The notes under the pieces were generated by a model. That model had not been told where the DNA came from and did no database searches. It was given only the letters and a program-made list of their open reading frames with translations. Shown in pieces: positions 1 through 11,221 of a DNA stretch of 64,000 nt. Within the stretch, counting starts at the first letter, position 1; each line of letters opens with the position of its first letter. The position numbers and the translations under genes were made by a program. Source of the DNA: Sulfurimonas aquatica (lineage in GTDB: Bacteria > Campylobacterota > Campylobacteria > Campylobacterales > Sulfurimonadaceae); assembly GCF_017357825.1 (NCBI RefSeq), contig NZ_CP046072.1, positions 1,922,001 to 1,986,000 of the forward strand. Reading direction: 5' to 3'.

Positions 1-480
1 AATTTTAGCTAAATATTCGTTAACTTGCTCAGCAGTAGAGCTTTCTTCACTCTCATTGTGTGTATCAATTTCATTAAGATTATTAACAACTTCAGAAATT
101 GAATTTACACTATTTTTTTCTTTTTTTTGAATTTTTTTCTGAATATCGAGCAATCGTTTTGTATCTTCTTTTTTAATTACTTTTTTCTTAGGCGTGATTT
201 TTTTTGTCCAAACATCGCTAAATAGATTGTTTACATCTATGTTATCTCCTGTATCTTCAACAACACTAGATACGGGCGAACTTTTTTTAATTTTTTTTGG
301 CTTAGTAGTTGCAATTTTTGGAACATCTAATGAAATAGAAATATAATTATTTTTAGTAAGTGCATAGGATTTTATATCAACTGAACGGAACATCATTAAT
401 GAAAAAAATATAAATATTAGAAAAAAAAGTGAGAAAGAGATAAATCCACTTAAATAAAAAAATTTATTAGAGTTATCCAT
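1..480 (-). CDS. tolA: TolA/TonB-like protein, C-terminal part outside the window
   Basis: The reading frame opens with ATG at 480 and is still open at position 1, so at least 160 residues are visible and the C-terminal domain is missing. An N-terminal membrane anchor (about residues 7-31, very rich in Phe, Leu and Ile) is followed by a lysine-rich stretch with many KK pairs and charged low-complexity sequence, as expected for the periplasm-spanning arm of TolA or TonB. It starts inside the last codons of the upstream tolR-like gene (8-bp overlap) and follows tolQ-like and tolR-like genes. In Campylobacter the same order continues to tolB and pal. The role inferred from this is the Tol-Pal envelope complex. 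TonB is the alternative, because the deciding C-terminal domain is not in view. Confidence 0.75.
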   Translation of the reverse strand, partial: MDNSNKFFYLSGFISFSLFFLIFIFFSLMMFRSVDIKSYALTKNNYISISLDVPKIATTKPKKIKKSSPVSSVVEDTGDNIDVNNLFSDVWTKKITPKKKVIKKEDTKRLLDIQKKIQKKEKNSVNSISEVVNNLNEIDTHNESEESSTAEQVNEYLAKI

Positions 481-865
481 TTGTTGCGAGTGAAACTTCA
501 GTAAAACCAGCTTGCTTAACAGCTGCTAACACAGACATCACAACTCCATAATCTAAACTTTTATCTGCACTAATTAATACAGTTGCTTTTTTATCTAATT
601 TATTTGCATATAGAAAAAAATTATCCATAAAAGCATTTAGTAAATAGTTATCTTTGTTTATCTTTACATTTTTATTTTTATCAATCGAAATATGAACTGG
701 AGGGATTTTAGAAAGTTGCTTTGTTGTAGAACCTTGAGGTAGTTTTATCTCTTCTTCATATATAATATTAGGTGCAATCACCATTAAAATAGCTAATAAA
801 ACTAACATTACATCGACAAGCGGAGTAATATTTAGCTCAGGTTTATCATCCCAATCATATATCAT
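473..865 (-). CDS. tolR: TolR/ExbD-family biopolymer transport protein
   Basis: This 130-residue protein has the ExbD/TolR layout: a short cytoplasmic N-terminus, one membrane helix (about 14-34) starting with the family motif LNITPLVDVMLVLLAILMV, whose Asp is the proton-pathway residue in this family, and a periplasmic domain. With the TolQ homologue it would form the proton-driven motor that acts on TolA. It lies 3 bp after tolQ and overlaps tolA, so the three are almost certainly one transcript. ExbD for TonB transport cannot be excluded by sequence alone; the atpC-tolQ-tolR-tolA order favours Tol. Confidence 0.85.
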   Translation of the reverse strand: MIYDWDDKPELNITPLVDVMLVLLAILMVIAPNIIYEEEIKLPQGSTTKQLSKIPPVHISIDKNKNVKINKDNYLLNAFMDNFFLYANKLDKKATVLISADKSLDYGVVMSVLAAVKQAGFTEVSLATNG

Positions 866-868
866 ATA

Positions 869-1435
869 TTACTTCTTACGAGCTAAGATAGCGTCACTTT
901 GCATTTGAAGAAAACTAATAAGTTCAAATGACTTTCGTTTTAATATCTGATGGTATGTATAAGCGAAGATTGCAACAAAGATACCTGCAGCTGTAGCTAT
1001 TAGTGCATCTGACACACCGCTAGATATAATGTTCATACTCCCTGATGTTTTACCAATATGAGTAAATGTATCAAGGATTGAGACCACAGTACCAAAAAGA
1101 CCAATAAAAGGTGTAGTAGATGCAAAGATAGAGAGGATAGAGAGACCTTTAGTTGCCTCTTTAGTTGCAGCAAGCATACCGAGTGCTAAAACTTCTTTTG
1201 AAATAACATTACTTGTTCTAATAAAGTTATTTAAAAAAGAGTTTTCATTAACAGTAGAAGCACCCATGAGTAGTGCTTCTAAAGAAGTACTTTCACGAGA
1301 GACCCAACTATTAATAGAAAAATAGCGATAGAAAAAAACCCAATTTAATATAATAAAGTAGATTGATAATAGAGCCAAAACACCAATAGTCACAGGATGA
1401 CTTTTAAGATAAAAATCGACTAAATTATTAATCAT
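869..1435 (-). CDS. tolQ: TolQ/ExbB-family proton channel protein
   Basis: A 188-residue MotA/TolQ/ExbB family protein. Membrane segments are visible at about residues 15-35, 105-130 and 140-165. The second and third carry the family's typical small and hydroxyl residue pattern (TPFIGLFGTV, then a SGVSDALIATAAGIFVAI stretch). The product should assemble as the inner-membrane pentamer around a TolR dimer and use the proton gradient to drive TolA during envelope constriction. It follows atpC after only 3 bp, so Tol expression is probably coupled to the ATP synthase operon, an arrangement also known in Campylobacter. Confidence 0.87.
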   Translation of the reverse strand: MINNLVDFYLKSHPVTIGVLALLSIYFIILNWVFFYRYFSINSWVSRESTSLEALLMGASTVNENSFLNNFIRTSNVISKEVLALGMLAATKEATKGLSILSIFASTTPFIGLFGTVVSILDTFTHIGKTSGSMNIISSGVSDALIATAAGIFVAIFAYTYHQILKRKSFELISFLQMQSDAILARKK

Positions 1436-1438
1436 AAA

Positions 1439-1831
1439 TTATATTAATCTTTGAGCTGCTGATTCTATTCTAGCAGATACTGTAGCAATAGCAGCACTAG
1501 AGTCTGCAATATCACTAATTAGTTTCTTAGCTTCATCAAGAGCTTTTGCAATTTCAGTTTCATCAGCACCACGAATTGGCGCAGCACCTTCAACTAAAAC
1601 AACAACTTTTCCTTCATCAACATGAACGACACCCCAGTTAATAACTATAGCTTCAACTGATTTGTCTGTTTTTTCAACATCAATAACTCCACCAGTAAGA
1701 AGAGTAGTTAATGATGAGTGACCAGCAAGCACACCAAACTCTCCTTCTTCACCAGGAAGAACTACACTAACAGCTTCACCATTAAAGATTTCACCATTAG
1801 GTGTTAGGATTTCAAGGTTAAAATTATCCAT
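1439..1831 (-). CDS. atpC: ATP synthase F1 epsilon subunit
   Basis: At 130 residues this is the usual length for epsilon. The N-terminal beta-sandwich is clear (LEILTPNGEIFNGEAVSVVLP then GEFGVLAGHSSLTTLL), followed by a two-helix C-terminal hairpin from about residue 88. Epsilon sits in the central stalk with gamma, couples rotation to the c-ring and can inhibit ATP hydrolysis. It is the last atp gene in the operon and is followed 3 bp later by tolQ. Confidence 0.96.
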   Translation of the reverse strand: MDNFNLEILTPNGEIFNGEAVSVVLPGEEGEFGVLAGHSSLTTLLTGGVIDVEKTDKSVEAIVINWGVVHVDEGKVVVLVEGAAPIRGADETEIAKALDEAKKLISDIADSSAAIATVSARIESAAQRLI

Positions 1832-1856
1832 TATAGTCCTTTAATAGACATAGAGT

Positions 1857-4153
<2,297 letters not shown>

Positions 4154-4163
4154 TAAGTAATCC

Positions 4164-5684
4164 TTATGATTCTACAACAAAGCTAGCTTTAAACTCTTCA
4201 AGTGCTTTCATCAATAGTGCTTTAGTATCATCATCAACTTTAGAAGTACTTCTGATGTTTTCAAAAATCTGAGGATAAGAAGCTTCTAAGAATGGATACA
4301 TTTCAGCTTCAAAACGAACTACATTTGATGGATCGAAATCATCTAAGAAACCTTCATTACCAGCAAAAATAATTACAACTTGCTTTTCAGCAGAAAGTGG
4401 TGAGAATGGTCCTTGTTTAAGAACTTCTACCATTCTTTGCCCACGCTCAAGTTGATTACGAGAAACTTCATCAAGATCAGATGCAAATTGAGCAAATGCT
4501 TGAAGTTCACGGTATTGAGCAAGATCAAGTCTTAATGTACCAGCAACTTGCTTAGTAGCTTTAATCTGAGCAGCACCACCAACACGAGAAACTGAAAGAC
4601 CAACATTAATCGCTGGACGAACACCAGAATTAAATAGATCTGTTTCAAGGAAAATTTGTCCATCAGTAATTGAAATAACATTTGTTGGAATGTATGCAGC
4701 AACATCACCCGCTTGAGTTTCAATAATTGGAAGGGCTGTAAGTGAACCAGCTCCATTTTCATCTGACATTTTAGCAGCACGCTCAAGTAAACGAGAGTGT
4801 ACATAGAAAACATCACCTGGATATGCTTCACGACCCGGAGGACGACGAAGGATTAGTGACATTTCACGGTATGCAACTGCATGCTTAGATAAATCATCAT
4901 ATACAATAAGACCATGTCTAGCATTATCACGGAAGTACTCACCCATAGTAACACCAGTATATGGAGCTAAAAATTGAAGTGCAGCAGCTTCAGCAGCAGT
5001 AGCAGATACAATAATAGTATATTCAAGAGCACCATGTTCTTCTAAACGACGAACAATTTGTGCTATCGTTGATTCTTTTTGACCGATAGCAACATAAATA
5101 CAAACAACACCATTACCTTTTTGGTTAATGATAGCATCTAATGCAACCGTTGTTTTACCAGTCTGTCTGTCACCAATAATAAGCTCACGTTGACCACGGC
5201 CGATTGGAACTAGAGCATCAATTGCTTTAATACCAGTAGCTAAAGGCTCATGCACTGATTTACGGTCCATGATTCCAGGAGCTTTTTCTTCTACGAAACG
5301 AGTTTCAGTAGTCTCAATTGGACCTTTACCATCTATTGGTTCACCAAGTGCATTTACAACACGACCAAGTAGTGCATCGCCAACTGGAACACGTAAAAGT
5401 CTTCCAAGACGCTTAACACTCATACCTTCACGAAGTTCAGTACCAGCACCAAGTATAACAACACCTACTTTGCTCTCTTCAAGGTTCATTACAAGACCTT
5501 GAGTACCATCTTCGAACTCTACCATTTCACCAGCCATAACATTGCTAAGTCCGTAAACTTGTGCAACACCATCAGCATATGAAACAATTTTACCTGTTTC
5601 ATTTATATCAACACTTAGTTCAAAGTTGTCAATACGTTCTTTAATTATTGAACTGATTTCATCAGCTTGTATTTTTGCTACCAC
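4164..5684 (-). CDS. atpA: ATP synthase F1 alpha subunit
   Basis: The non-catalytic nucleotide-binding subunit of F1, 506 residues, full length. It shows the P-loop GDRQTGKT near residue 170 and the alpha-subunit hallmarks [10 protein letters not shown] and [14 protein letters not shown]. The N-terminal helix [14 protein letters not shown] contacts delta at the top of the stator. The chosen start is a GTG at 5684, following an AGAGGAGAAC ribosome-binding stretch. Confidence 0.97.
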   Translation of the reverse strand: MVAKIQADEISSIIKERIDNFELSVDINETGKIVSYADGVAQVYGLSNVMAGEMVEFEDGTQGLVMNLEESKVGVVILGAGTELREGMSVKRLGRLLRVPVGDALLGRVVNALGEPIDGKGPIETTETRFVEEKAPGIMDRKSVHEPLATGIKAIDALVPIGRGQRELIIGDRQTGKTTVALDAIINQKGNGVVCIYVAIGQKESTIAQIVRRLEEHGALEYTIIVSATAAEAAALQFLAPYTGVTMGEYFRDNARHGLIVYDDLSKHAVAYREMSLILRRPPGREAYPGDVFYVHSRLLERAAKMSDENGAGSLTALPIIETQAGDVAAYIPTNVISITDGQIFLETDLFNSGVRPAINVGLSVSRVGGAAQIKATKQVAGTLRLDLAQYRELQAFAQFASDLDEVSRNQLERGQRMVEVLKQGPFSPLSAEKQVVIIFAGNEGFLDDFDPSNVVRFEAEMYPFLEASYPQIFENIRSTSKVDDDTKALLMKALEEFKASFVVES

Positions 5685-5705
5685 TATTGTTCTCCTCTTA
5701 TGAAG

Positions 5706-6239
5706 TTAAATTGCTTTAATTATATGATCTATAATTTGACTATCTATTCTATCTTTAGAAAAATTAATTTCAATTCCAAGACCTTCTACTTCTACTTTTA
5801 TACCATTAAAGTCATTTTTCTTAAATGCTAAAGATATAGTAGAATCGAATTTCTTGCTTAAACCACTACTAAGTTCATCCAAAACTTTCGTTTCAATGTC
5901 ACTATCACTATAGATAATACCACTGTAAACTTTCGTTGAGTTAGCTATATCTTTTTGTAATTCTTTTGCTATTGCAGGAATTATATTAATACGCTTATTT
6001 TCTACAAGTAGTTTAATAAAATTATTCACTTTATCAGATTGTGCAGATTTAACCGCTTCTAATAATATTTCAGATTTATCTTTACGACTAACATGTGGGT
6101 TAACAATAACGCTAACAAACTTGTCATTAGAAAATGAATCTGATAAACAGGAAAATATATCTGATATGTTTTGCATTGATGCTAAGTCAGAATCATTTTT
6201 TAAAGCTTTTATATATCTTTTTGCTATTAATTCTTCCAT
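5706..6239 (-). CDS. atpH: ATP synthase F1 delta subunit
   Basis: A 177-residue OSCP/delta family protein linking the peripheral stalk (b and b') to the alpha3-beta3 crown. The N-terminal helical domain begins with the usual ELIAKRYIKAL and contains VNPHVSRKDKSEIL. The C-terminal half carries the family's IKVEVEGLGIEINFSKDRID-type strand pair. It lies between b (1-bp gap) and alpha. Delta is the least conserved F1 subunit, so position in the operon strengthens the call. Confidence 0.93.
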   Translation of the reverse strand: MEELIAKRYIKALKNDSDLASMQNISDIFSCLSDSFSNDKFVSVIVNPHVSRKDKSEILLEAVKSAQSDKVNNFIKLLVENKRINIIPAIAKELQKDIANSTKVYSGIIYSDSDIETKVLDELSSGLSKKFDSTISLAFKKNDFNGIKVEVEGLGIEINFSKDRIDSQIIDHIIKAI

Positions 6240-6240
6240 A

Positions 6241-6753
6241 CTATGCCACCTTCTTCAAAATAACATTTGCCATAGATTCTCTATCAAAACTCTCAGAACT
6301 CTGGTCTAATGTTTCTTGAAGAATACCTTCTACAACACTACGAACCATTTTTCTTTGTTCAAACTCTTTTGATGATGAACTCTGCTTAATCAATATTTCT
6401 AAATCAAGACTACATTGAGTCATTATTTTATCATTTATGATTTTATTCTCTTTTTTAGAAGTTACAGCTAACTCTTCAGCAAACTTTTCTGCATCAGAAA
6501 TTTTAGCTAGTGCTTCTTTTTTTAGAGCAACAGACTCATCAAGCTTATCTTGAACTTTTTTCAACTCATCAGCGATACTCTCACTTCTTGAAGAAAAATA
6601 GCTCTTGATTGGCTCTCCTACTAGATACCAAACAAGCCCAGCAAAAAGTAAAAAGTTCACAGTTCTTTGAACTATATCTGTTTCTCCATGCTCAGCTGTA
6701 GATGCTAATGCATAAGTTGATATCATTAGTATTAGTACTAAAATTCTACTCAC
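6241..6753 (-). CDS. atpF: ATP synthase F0 subunit b (peripheral stalk)
   Basis: A 170-residue peripheral-stalk protein. The first 19 residues are hydrophobic and signal-peptide-like, a second membrane helix lies at about 29-48 (VQRTVNFLLFAGLVWYLVGEPI), and a long charged coiled coil follows. The leading hydrophobic segment is longer than in the textbook b subunit, and such a leader occurs in related bacteria. The start is GTG at 6753 because the ATG just upstream is followed at once by a stop. F0 subunits a and c are not in this operon, as is usual in Campylobacterota. Confidence 0.92.
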   Translation of the reverse strand: MSRILVLILMISTYALASTAEHGETDIVQRTVNFLLFAGLVWYLVGEPIKSYFSSRSESIADELKKVQDKLDESVALKKEALAKISDAEKFAEELAVTSKKENKIINDKIMTQCSLDLEILIKQSSSSKEFEQRKMVRSVVEGILQETLDQSSESFDRESMANVILKKVA

Positions 6754-6762
6754 ATTACATCC

Positions 6763-7185
6763 TTAAATTTGATTAAATTTAGCTTTTACAGCTTCTTTAA
6801 ATACTGGAACTTGTGACATTAAGTCATTAGTCAACTCATTTTTAGCATCTGAAAGAGATTTTTCAAACTCTAAATATTCATGTGCAAGCTCAGCACGTTT
6901 TGCTTCTAACTTACTTTCTGCTAATTCCTTAGCATCCATGATAACTTTTTCTCTTAGGGCCGCAGCTTCTAGTTTAGCATTCATAACAATTGATTCAGCT
7001 TTTGCATTAAGCGTGTTGATTTCTTCATCATTCGAGCCCAGTTTTTCTAGGTCTCTTTTAATGTCACCATCACGTTTATTCATAAAGTTAAATAAAGGAT
7101 TATAAAGCCAACTATTTAGAACGGCTATAAGCGAAACAAATACAACAAATGTAGCCAAGAGTAGTATTGGATTTATATCTAACAT
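6763..7185 (-). CDS. atpF': ATP synthase F0 subunit b' (second peripheral stalk protein)
   Basis: A 140-residue b-type subunit with an N-terminal membrane helix (about 6-25) and a charged coiled coil. Two different b-type genes in a row indicate a b/b' heterodimer stalk, as in Campylobacter and Helicobacter. It opens the atp operon: an AGGAGG sequence lies five bases before the ATG and a TATAAT -10 box lies about 23 bases upstream. Confidence 0.93.
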   Translation of the reverse strand: MLDINPILLLATFVVFVSLIAVLNSWLYNPLFNFMNKRDGDIKRDLEKLGSNDEEINTLNAKAESIVMNAKLEAAALREKVIMDAKELAESKLEAKRAELAHEYLEFEKSLSDAKNELTNDLMSQVPVFKEAVKAKFNQI

Positions 7186-7207
7186 AGCACCTCCTAAAAG
7201 TTGCGAG

Positions 7208-7213
7208 ATTATA
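7208..7213 (-). promoter_or_regulatory. Candidate -10 box of the atp-tol operon
   Basis: Read on the minus strand this is a perfect TATAAT followed by CTCGC, placing a start of transcription near 7201, sixteen bases before atpF'. It lies in the 84-bp gap after parB, the only substantial gap between parB and tolA. No clear -35 box is visible, which is normal for the main promoters of this phylum. Confidence 0.6.
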
Positions 7214-7269
7214 CTATGATAAAATTGAAAGGATAGTTAAATGCGGAATAAAATTTAAAATTTATAAAT

Positions 7270-8112
7270 CTAATCTCTAATTCGTGAAATAAATTCCATT
7301 ATTTCGTCTTGAGAATTAAACTCTAGTGTGATGCTTTTCTTAGAAGTTTTAATATTTATACCTAAATCATCAAATTTTTTATTTAATGACGTAAAGTCAA
7401 AGAGTGGTTCTTGCGTTGATTTTTTGATTGGAGTAGATTCACTTTTAATTTTTTTGATCATCCCCTCAACTTCTCTAACACTGAGTTTTTGACCTACAAT
7501 AGAGTTAACCATTAATTGCTGTTCTTTTTCATCAAGTCCAACTAACACTTTAGCATGTCCTGCACTGATTTTTTTCTCTAAGAGAGCTTTTTGAGTTTTA
7601 ACTGAGAGTTGCAAGAGTCTTAATGTGTTTGTTATGTGCGTTCTACTTTTATGAATCATGTGAGCTAACTCATCATGTGTCATATCATGTAACTTAAGAA
7701 GCTCGCCATATGCTTCTGCTAACTCTACAGAATTCAACTCTTCTCGTTGAATATTTTCAATAAGTGCAAATTGACGCATCTTCTGTTCATCAGAGTTTAA
7801 TACTATTGCACGAATTACTTTTAATTTAGCAAGTTTTGAAGCACGAAATCTTCTCTCTCCAGCGATTAAAACATATCCATCTATATCTTCAGTTACTACT
7901 ATAGGTTGAATTAGTCCATCATTTTTAATAGATTCTGAGAGTTCATGTAAAGACTCTTCGTTAAAAGTTTTTCTTGGCTGAAATGGATTTGGTCTAATAT
8001 CTTTAATAGATATTTCTAAAATCTCATCACGAGAGGAGCCCTCATTTTCATAAGCTTCATCCATTTCACCTAAAAGAGCGTCTAACCCTCTACCTAACTT
8101 TTGACTTTTCAC
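7270..8112 (-). CDS. parB: Chromosome partitioning protein ParB
   Basis: A 280-residue ParB/Spo0J family protein. In order: a lysine-rich ParA-contact N-terminus (KSQKLGRGLDALLG), the ParB/Srx domain with the CTP-binding boxes around PNPFQPRK and GERRFRASKLA, a helix-turn-helix (KSRTHITNTLRLLQL) and a C-terminal dimerisation segment. It should load at parS sites and act with ParA in origin segregation. The start is GTG at 8112 with GGGAG upstream. It follows parA by 38 bp. I found no convincing parS site in the window. Confidence 0.96.
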   Translation of the reverse strand: MKSQKLGRGLDALLGEMDEAYENEGSSRDEILEISIKDIRPNPFQPRKTFNEESLHELSESIKNDGLIQPIVVTEDIDGYVLIAGERRFRASKLAKLKVIRAIVLNSDEQKMRQFALIENIQREELNSVELAEAYGELLKLHDMTHDELAHMIHKSRTHITNTLRLLQLSVKTQKALLEKKISAGHAKVLVGLDEKEQQLMVNSIVGQKLSVREVEGMIKKIKSESTPIKKSTQEPLFDFTSLNKKFDDLGINIKTSKKSITLEFNSQDEIMEFISRIRD

Positions 8113-8150
8113 AAATAACTCTCCCTTAGAACTATAAGAAATCTATAATT

Positions 8151-8933
8151 TTAATTAATAATAGCATGCGCTAAACTTTGATATGAAATGGCACCACTTG
8201 ATTTTACATCATAAAGAATTACAGGCTTACCAAATGATGGAGACTCTGCAAGTTTCACATTTCTAGGAACAACAATGTACTTTCCCTTTTCATCTTTAAA
8301 AAGTTTAGCGTGAAAATGTTGACGAAGATCAGCGAATACTTGTTTAGAAAGATTATTTTGTGAACTAAACATGGTTGGTAAAAAACCTTTAATAGCCAAC
8401 TTAGGATTAATAGACTTTCTCACAAGTTTTACTGTATTTAAAAGTTGTGCTAAACCTTCTAGTGCAAAAAATTCACACTGAATAGGAATAATAACAGAGT
8501 TTGAAGCTGAAAGAGCGTTAATAGTCATAGGACCTAATGCTGGTGGCGAGTCTATTATAATATAGTCATAATCTTTTTTAACATTAGCAATTGCTTTTTT
8601 AAGAACTAATTCTCTACCCTTCGCTTTGTCTGCGTCATAATACTCTTTCTCAATTCCTACGAGACCAATATTAGATGGAGCGAGGTGAAGAGTTGGTAAA
8701 TCTGACTTTAAAATTATATCTTTTAACTTTTTAGTTCCAATTAGTACATGGTAGATATTAAACTCATAGTCATTTCTATGGAAGCCAAGAGATGTTGTTG
8801 CGTTAGCCTGTGGATCAGAATCTATTAAGAGTACCTTTTTTTCTGCTACGGCTAAGGATGCAGCAAGATTTACAGCAGTAGTTGTCTTACCTACTCCACC
8901 CTTTTGATTTGCAATTACTATTACTTCACTCAT
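8151..8933 (-). CDS. parA: Chromosome partitioning ATPase ParA/Soj
   Basis: A 260-residue ParA-family ATPase with the deviant Walker A box KGGVGKTTTAVNLA near the N-terminus, DSDPQAN and a DSPPALG Walker B-like segment. It moves the ParB-parS complex by ATP-dependent nonspecific DNA binding. Its ATG overlaps the birA stop in an ATGA arrangement and parB follows, so it is the chromosomal pair. A second, more divergent ParA-like gene lies at 26528-27268 in the chemotaxis operon. Confidence 0.96.
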   Translation of the reverse strand: MSEVIVIANQKGGVGKTTTAVNLAASLAVAEKKVLLIDSDPQANATTSLGFHRNDYEFNIYHVLIGTKKLKDIILKSDLPTLHLAPSNIGLVGIEKEYYDADKAKGRELVLKKAIANVKKDYDYIIIDSPPALGPMTINALSASNSVIIPIQCEFFALEGLAQLLNTVKLVRKSINPKLAIKGFLPTMFSSQNNLSKQVFADLRQHFHAKLFKDEKGKYIVVPRNVKLAESPSFGKPVILYDVKSSGAISYQSLAHAIIN

Positions 8934-9565
8934 CTTAAACTATATACCTTTTCGCCATTTATGTTCAGACTTCCGTCGTCTTGTAAACTTGCTTCACTTA
9001 ATGATATTCTCAAACCATTTACATGTGTAAAATACTTTCTATTTCTGTAAAATTGTAGCTCATACTTACTAAAAACTTGCTTCCATAATTGTTTTTTTTC
9101 TAAATTCTGAAAATACTCTTCAAGCAATTTATTTTTATCAATTTCTATATCAAGTTTTGAGAAGCCATCTGGTTTATTTATTATATTTAAACCAACGCCA
9201 CAGATGATTATGTCATTTACTACATTAGTAATCATTCCGCCAATTTTCTTATCATCAATATAAAAATCATTAGGCCACTTTAACCAAACATTAGATCCAA
9301 ACTTTTCTAACGTCTCTTTTAAAATATAAGAAAAATATATAGAAGCCGATTCAAGTTTTAAATCTTTTGCTAGCTCATCTATGCTAATAGCAAAAGATAA
9401 AAACAGATTACCCTCTTGAGAAGACCAGCTATTATCTCTGCTTCCTATACCAGCTGTTTGCATCTCTGCGACTACAGCAATTGGCAATGAACTATTTCTC
9501 TCTTTGAGTAACTCTTTGAGATATGTTTGAGTTGAAGGAAGGGTCTTAAAGAAAAGTGTCTTCAA
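8930..9565 (-). CDS. birA: Biotin--[acetyl-CoA-carboxylase] ligase
   Basis: A 211-residue biotin protein ligase. It contains the adenylation loop (GIGSRDNSW, the equivalent of the GRGRxGR.W motif), the KWPNDFYIDDKKIGG signature and a GVGLNI segment. It activates biotin as biotinyl-AMP and attaches it to the carboxylase carrier protein. There is no N-terminal winged-helix domain, so it is a monofunctional ligase and not a repressor. The start appears to be TTG at 9565 inside the end of fmt (20-bp overlap); no suitable ATG exists before the conserved region. Confidence 0.92.
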   Translation of the reverse strand: MKTLFFKTLPSTQTYLKELLKERNSSLPIAVVAEMQTAGIGSRDNSWSSQEGNLFLSFAISIDELAKDLKLESASIYFSYILKETLEKFGSNVWLKWPNDFYIDDKKIGGMITNVVNDIIICGVGLNIINKPDGFSKLDIEIDKNKLLEEYFQNLEKKQLWKQVFSKYELQFYRNRKYFTHVNGLRISLSEASLQDDGSLNINGEKVYSLR

Positions 9566-10454
9566 GAGCTAGTCTTTTCCCATTGATATATGAATGAATA
9601 TCCATCTCTTTTTTTGACTGAGGTTGGACTGTATATATCTTTATACTTCCTTTCTCGCAGGCCACTACAATATTGTCCTTATTAATCTCTAATATTGTAC
9701 CAGCTTTATGAATTGCACACTTATCTTCGAGTTGTATTTTTTTTAACTTAAGTCCATTCTTTAAATATATACCGGGCCAAGGAGTAAATGCGCGGTATTT
9801 GTTATAAATTTCATGTGCGTCGCTAAACGTAACTTCACCATCTTGTTTAGTGATTTTTTTACAGTGCGTTGACTCATCATCATTCTGTTTTACTGGAGTG
9901 TACTTTGTAAAGTTTTCAAGTACGTCTATAGTTAAATTTACTGCTACTTCCGTTAATCTATCAAAAAGTGTCTCAACCATCATATCTTTTGGTACGTCTA
10001 CTCTATCTATTTTTAAGATATCACCTGTATCTAATCCCTCTTCCATAAGCATTGCAGTCACGCCAGTACTTTTATCATCGTTAAGTAGCGTCTGCTGTAT
10101 AGGACTGGCACCTCGGTATTGAGGAAGTATGGATGCATGAAGATTTATACAAGGGGCATGATCTAAAATTTCCCGAGGGAGTATTTGCCCATAAGCTGCT
10201 ACAACTATATAGTCACACTCTATTCTTAGAAGTTGCGCCACTGTATCTTCATCACGAAGTCTCGTTGGCTGATAAACTTTAATAGAGTTTTGTTCTGCTA
10301 AAACTTTAACGGTAGGTGGCGTCATAACTTTTTTACGACCTACTGGTTTATCAGGTTGAGTATAAACGCCAACTATATTTATATTTGACTCATCTATTAG
10401 TCTTTTTAAAATTTTTTCTGCATAATCAGGCGTACCCATAAAAATTACATTCAT
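9546..10454 (-). CDS. fmt: Methionyl-tRNA formyltransferase
   Basis: A 302-residue enzyme that formylates the initiator Met-tRNA using 10-formyl-tetrahydrofolate. The N-terminal domain begins MNVIFMGTPDYAEKIL and carries the catalytic region around NLHASILPQYRGASPIQ and the EGLDTGDIL motif. The C-terminal OB-like domain starts near residue 205. The frame is open 18 codons upstream, but the family's N-terminus begins at the ATG at 10454. That ATG has AAAGAA upstream and lies 4 bp after the proB stop. Confidence 0.96.
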   Translation of the reverse strand: MNVIFMGTPDYAEKILKRLIDESNINIVGVYTQPDKPVGRKKVMTPPTVKVLAEQNSIKVYQPTRLRDEDTVAQLLRIECDYIVVAAYGQILPREILDHAPCINLHASILPQYRGASPIQQTLLNDDKSTGVTAMLMEEGLDTGDILKIDRVDVPKDMMVETLFDRLTEVAVNLTIDVLENFTKYTPVKQNDDESTHCKKITKQDGEVTFSDAHEIYNKYRAFTPWPGIYLKNGLKLKKIQLEDKCAIHKAGTILEINKDNIVVACEKGSIKIYTVQPQSKKEMDIHSYINGKRLALEDTFL

Positions 10455-10458
10455 TTCT

Positions 10459-11217
10459 TTAAGCCTTTGTAAAAAGTGTTCCACCATTATGAGTGGCATT
10501 GAGCGCAAATGATCTTACGTCACCCAAATCAAAACCACTTGCTAAAAACATTTGTTTATCGTGTGCAAGAAGATAATTTGCTGCTTTTAGCTTTGTAACA
10601 ATTCCCCCTGTTGCAAAAACGTCATTTGGAGTGGCATCCTTACTTAACTCTTCATCTGAAATTTTATTAACAATCTTTAATGCTTTTGCTGATTCATTTG
10701 TACGCGGGTCATGATCATAATAAGCGTCAATATCTGAAAGAATAATCAGTAAGTCAGAATCTGTTTGCTGCGTTACAAATGCAGATAGCTGATCATTATC
10801 CCCAACTTCCAACTCTTCAGTTGAAGTTGCGTCATTCTCATTTACTATGGGAACAACGCCATTTACAAGTAAAGTATCAATTGTGTTTTTTATACGTGCG
10901 GTATCATCTGATTTATTTAAATTAGCGGCAGTTACTAAAACTTGAGAGCATAATATATTATACTTTGAAAACTTATGGGTATATTTACTCATCAGAACAG
11001 GTTGTCCTAATGAAGCTAAGGCTTGCTTATTCTGGAGGACTGACCTATCAAGGTTCAAGAGCGTATAACCAGCGGAAACTGCTCCCGAAGAGACAAGTAT
11101 TACATCATTCTCTTTTTTCAAGTCAGCCAAAAAGTCTACTAAAGCTTGCATTCGCTCAAGTGCAATAGCGCCATTTTGAGTTAAAACCGCACTTCCAACT
11201 TTAACTACTATTCTCAT
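10459..11217 (-). CDS. proB: Glutamate 5-kinase lacking the PUA domain
   Basis: A 252-residue amino acid kinase family enzyme, the first step of proline synthesis from glutamate. KVGSAVLT at the N-terminus binds phosphate, and VNENDA, DNDQLSAFV and LLIILSDIDAYYD are the expected glutamate kinase segments. Enterobacterial ProB is about 367 residues with a C-terminal PUA domain; this one stops after the kinase domain. The frame ends cleanly just before fmt, so this is the short form and not a truncation. Confidence 0.94.
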   Translation of the reverse strand: MRIVVKVGSAVLTQNGAIALERMQALVDFLADLKKENDVILVSSGAVSAGYTLLNLDRSVLQNKQALASLGQPVLMSKYTHKFSKYNILCSQVLVTAANLNKSDDTARIKNTIDTLLVNGVVPIVNENDATSTEELEVGDNDQLSAFVTQQTDSDLLIILSDIDAYYDHDPRTNESAKALKIVNKISDEELSKDATPNDVFATGGIVTKLKAANYLLAHDKQMFLASGFDLGDVRSFALNATHNGGTLFTKA

Positions 11218-11221
11218 TTTA

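Noticed and set aside
7270-8933. Search for a parS site near parAB
   Set aside because: I found no sequence close to the TGTTTCACGTGAAACA consensus here or elsewhere in the window by eye.
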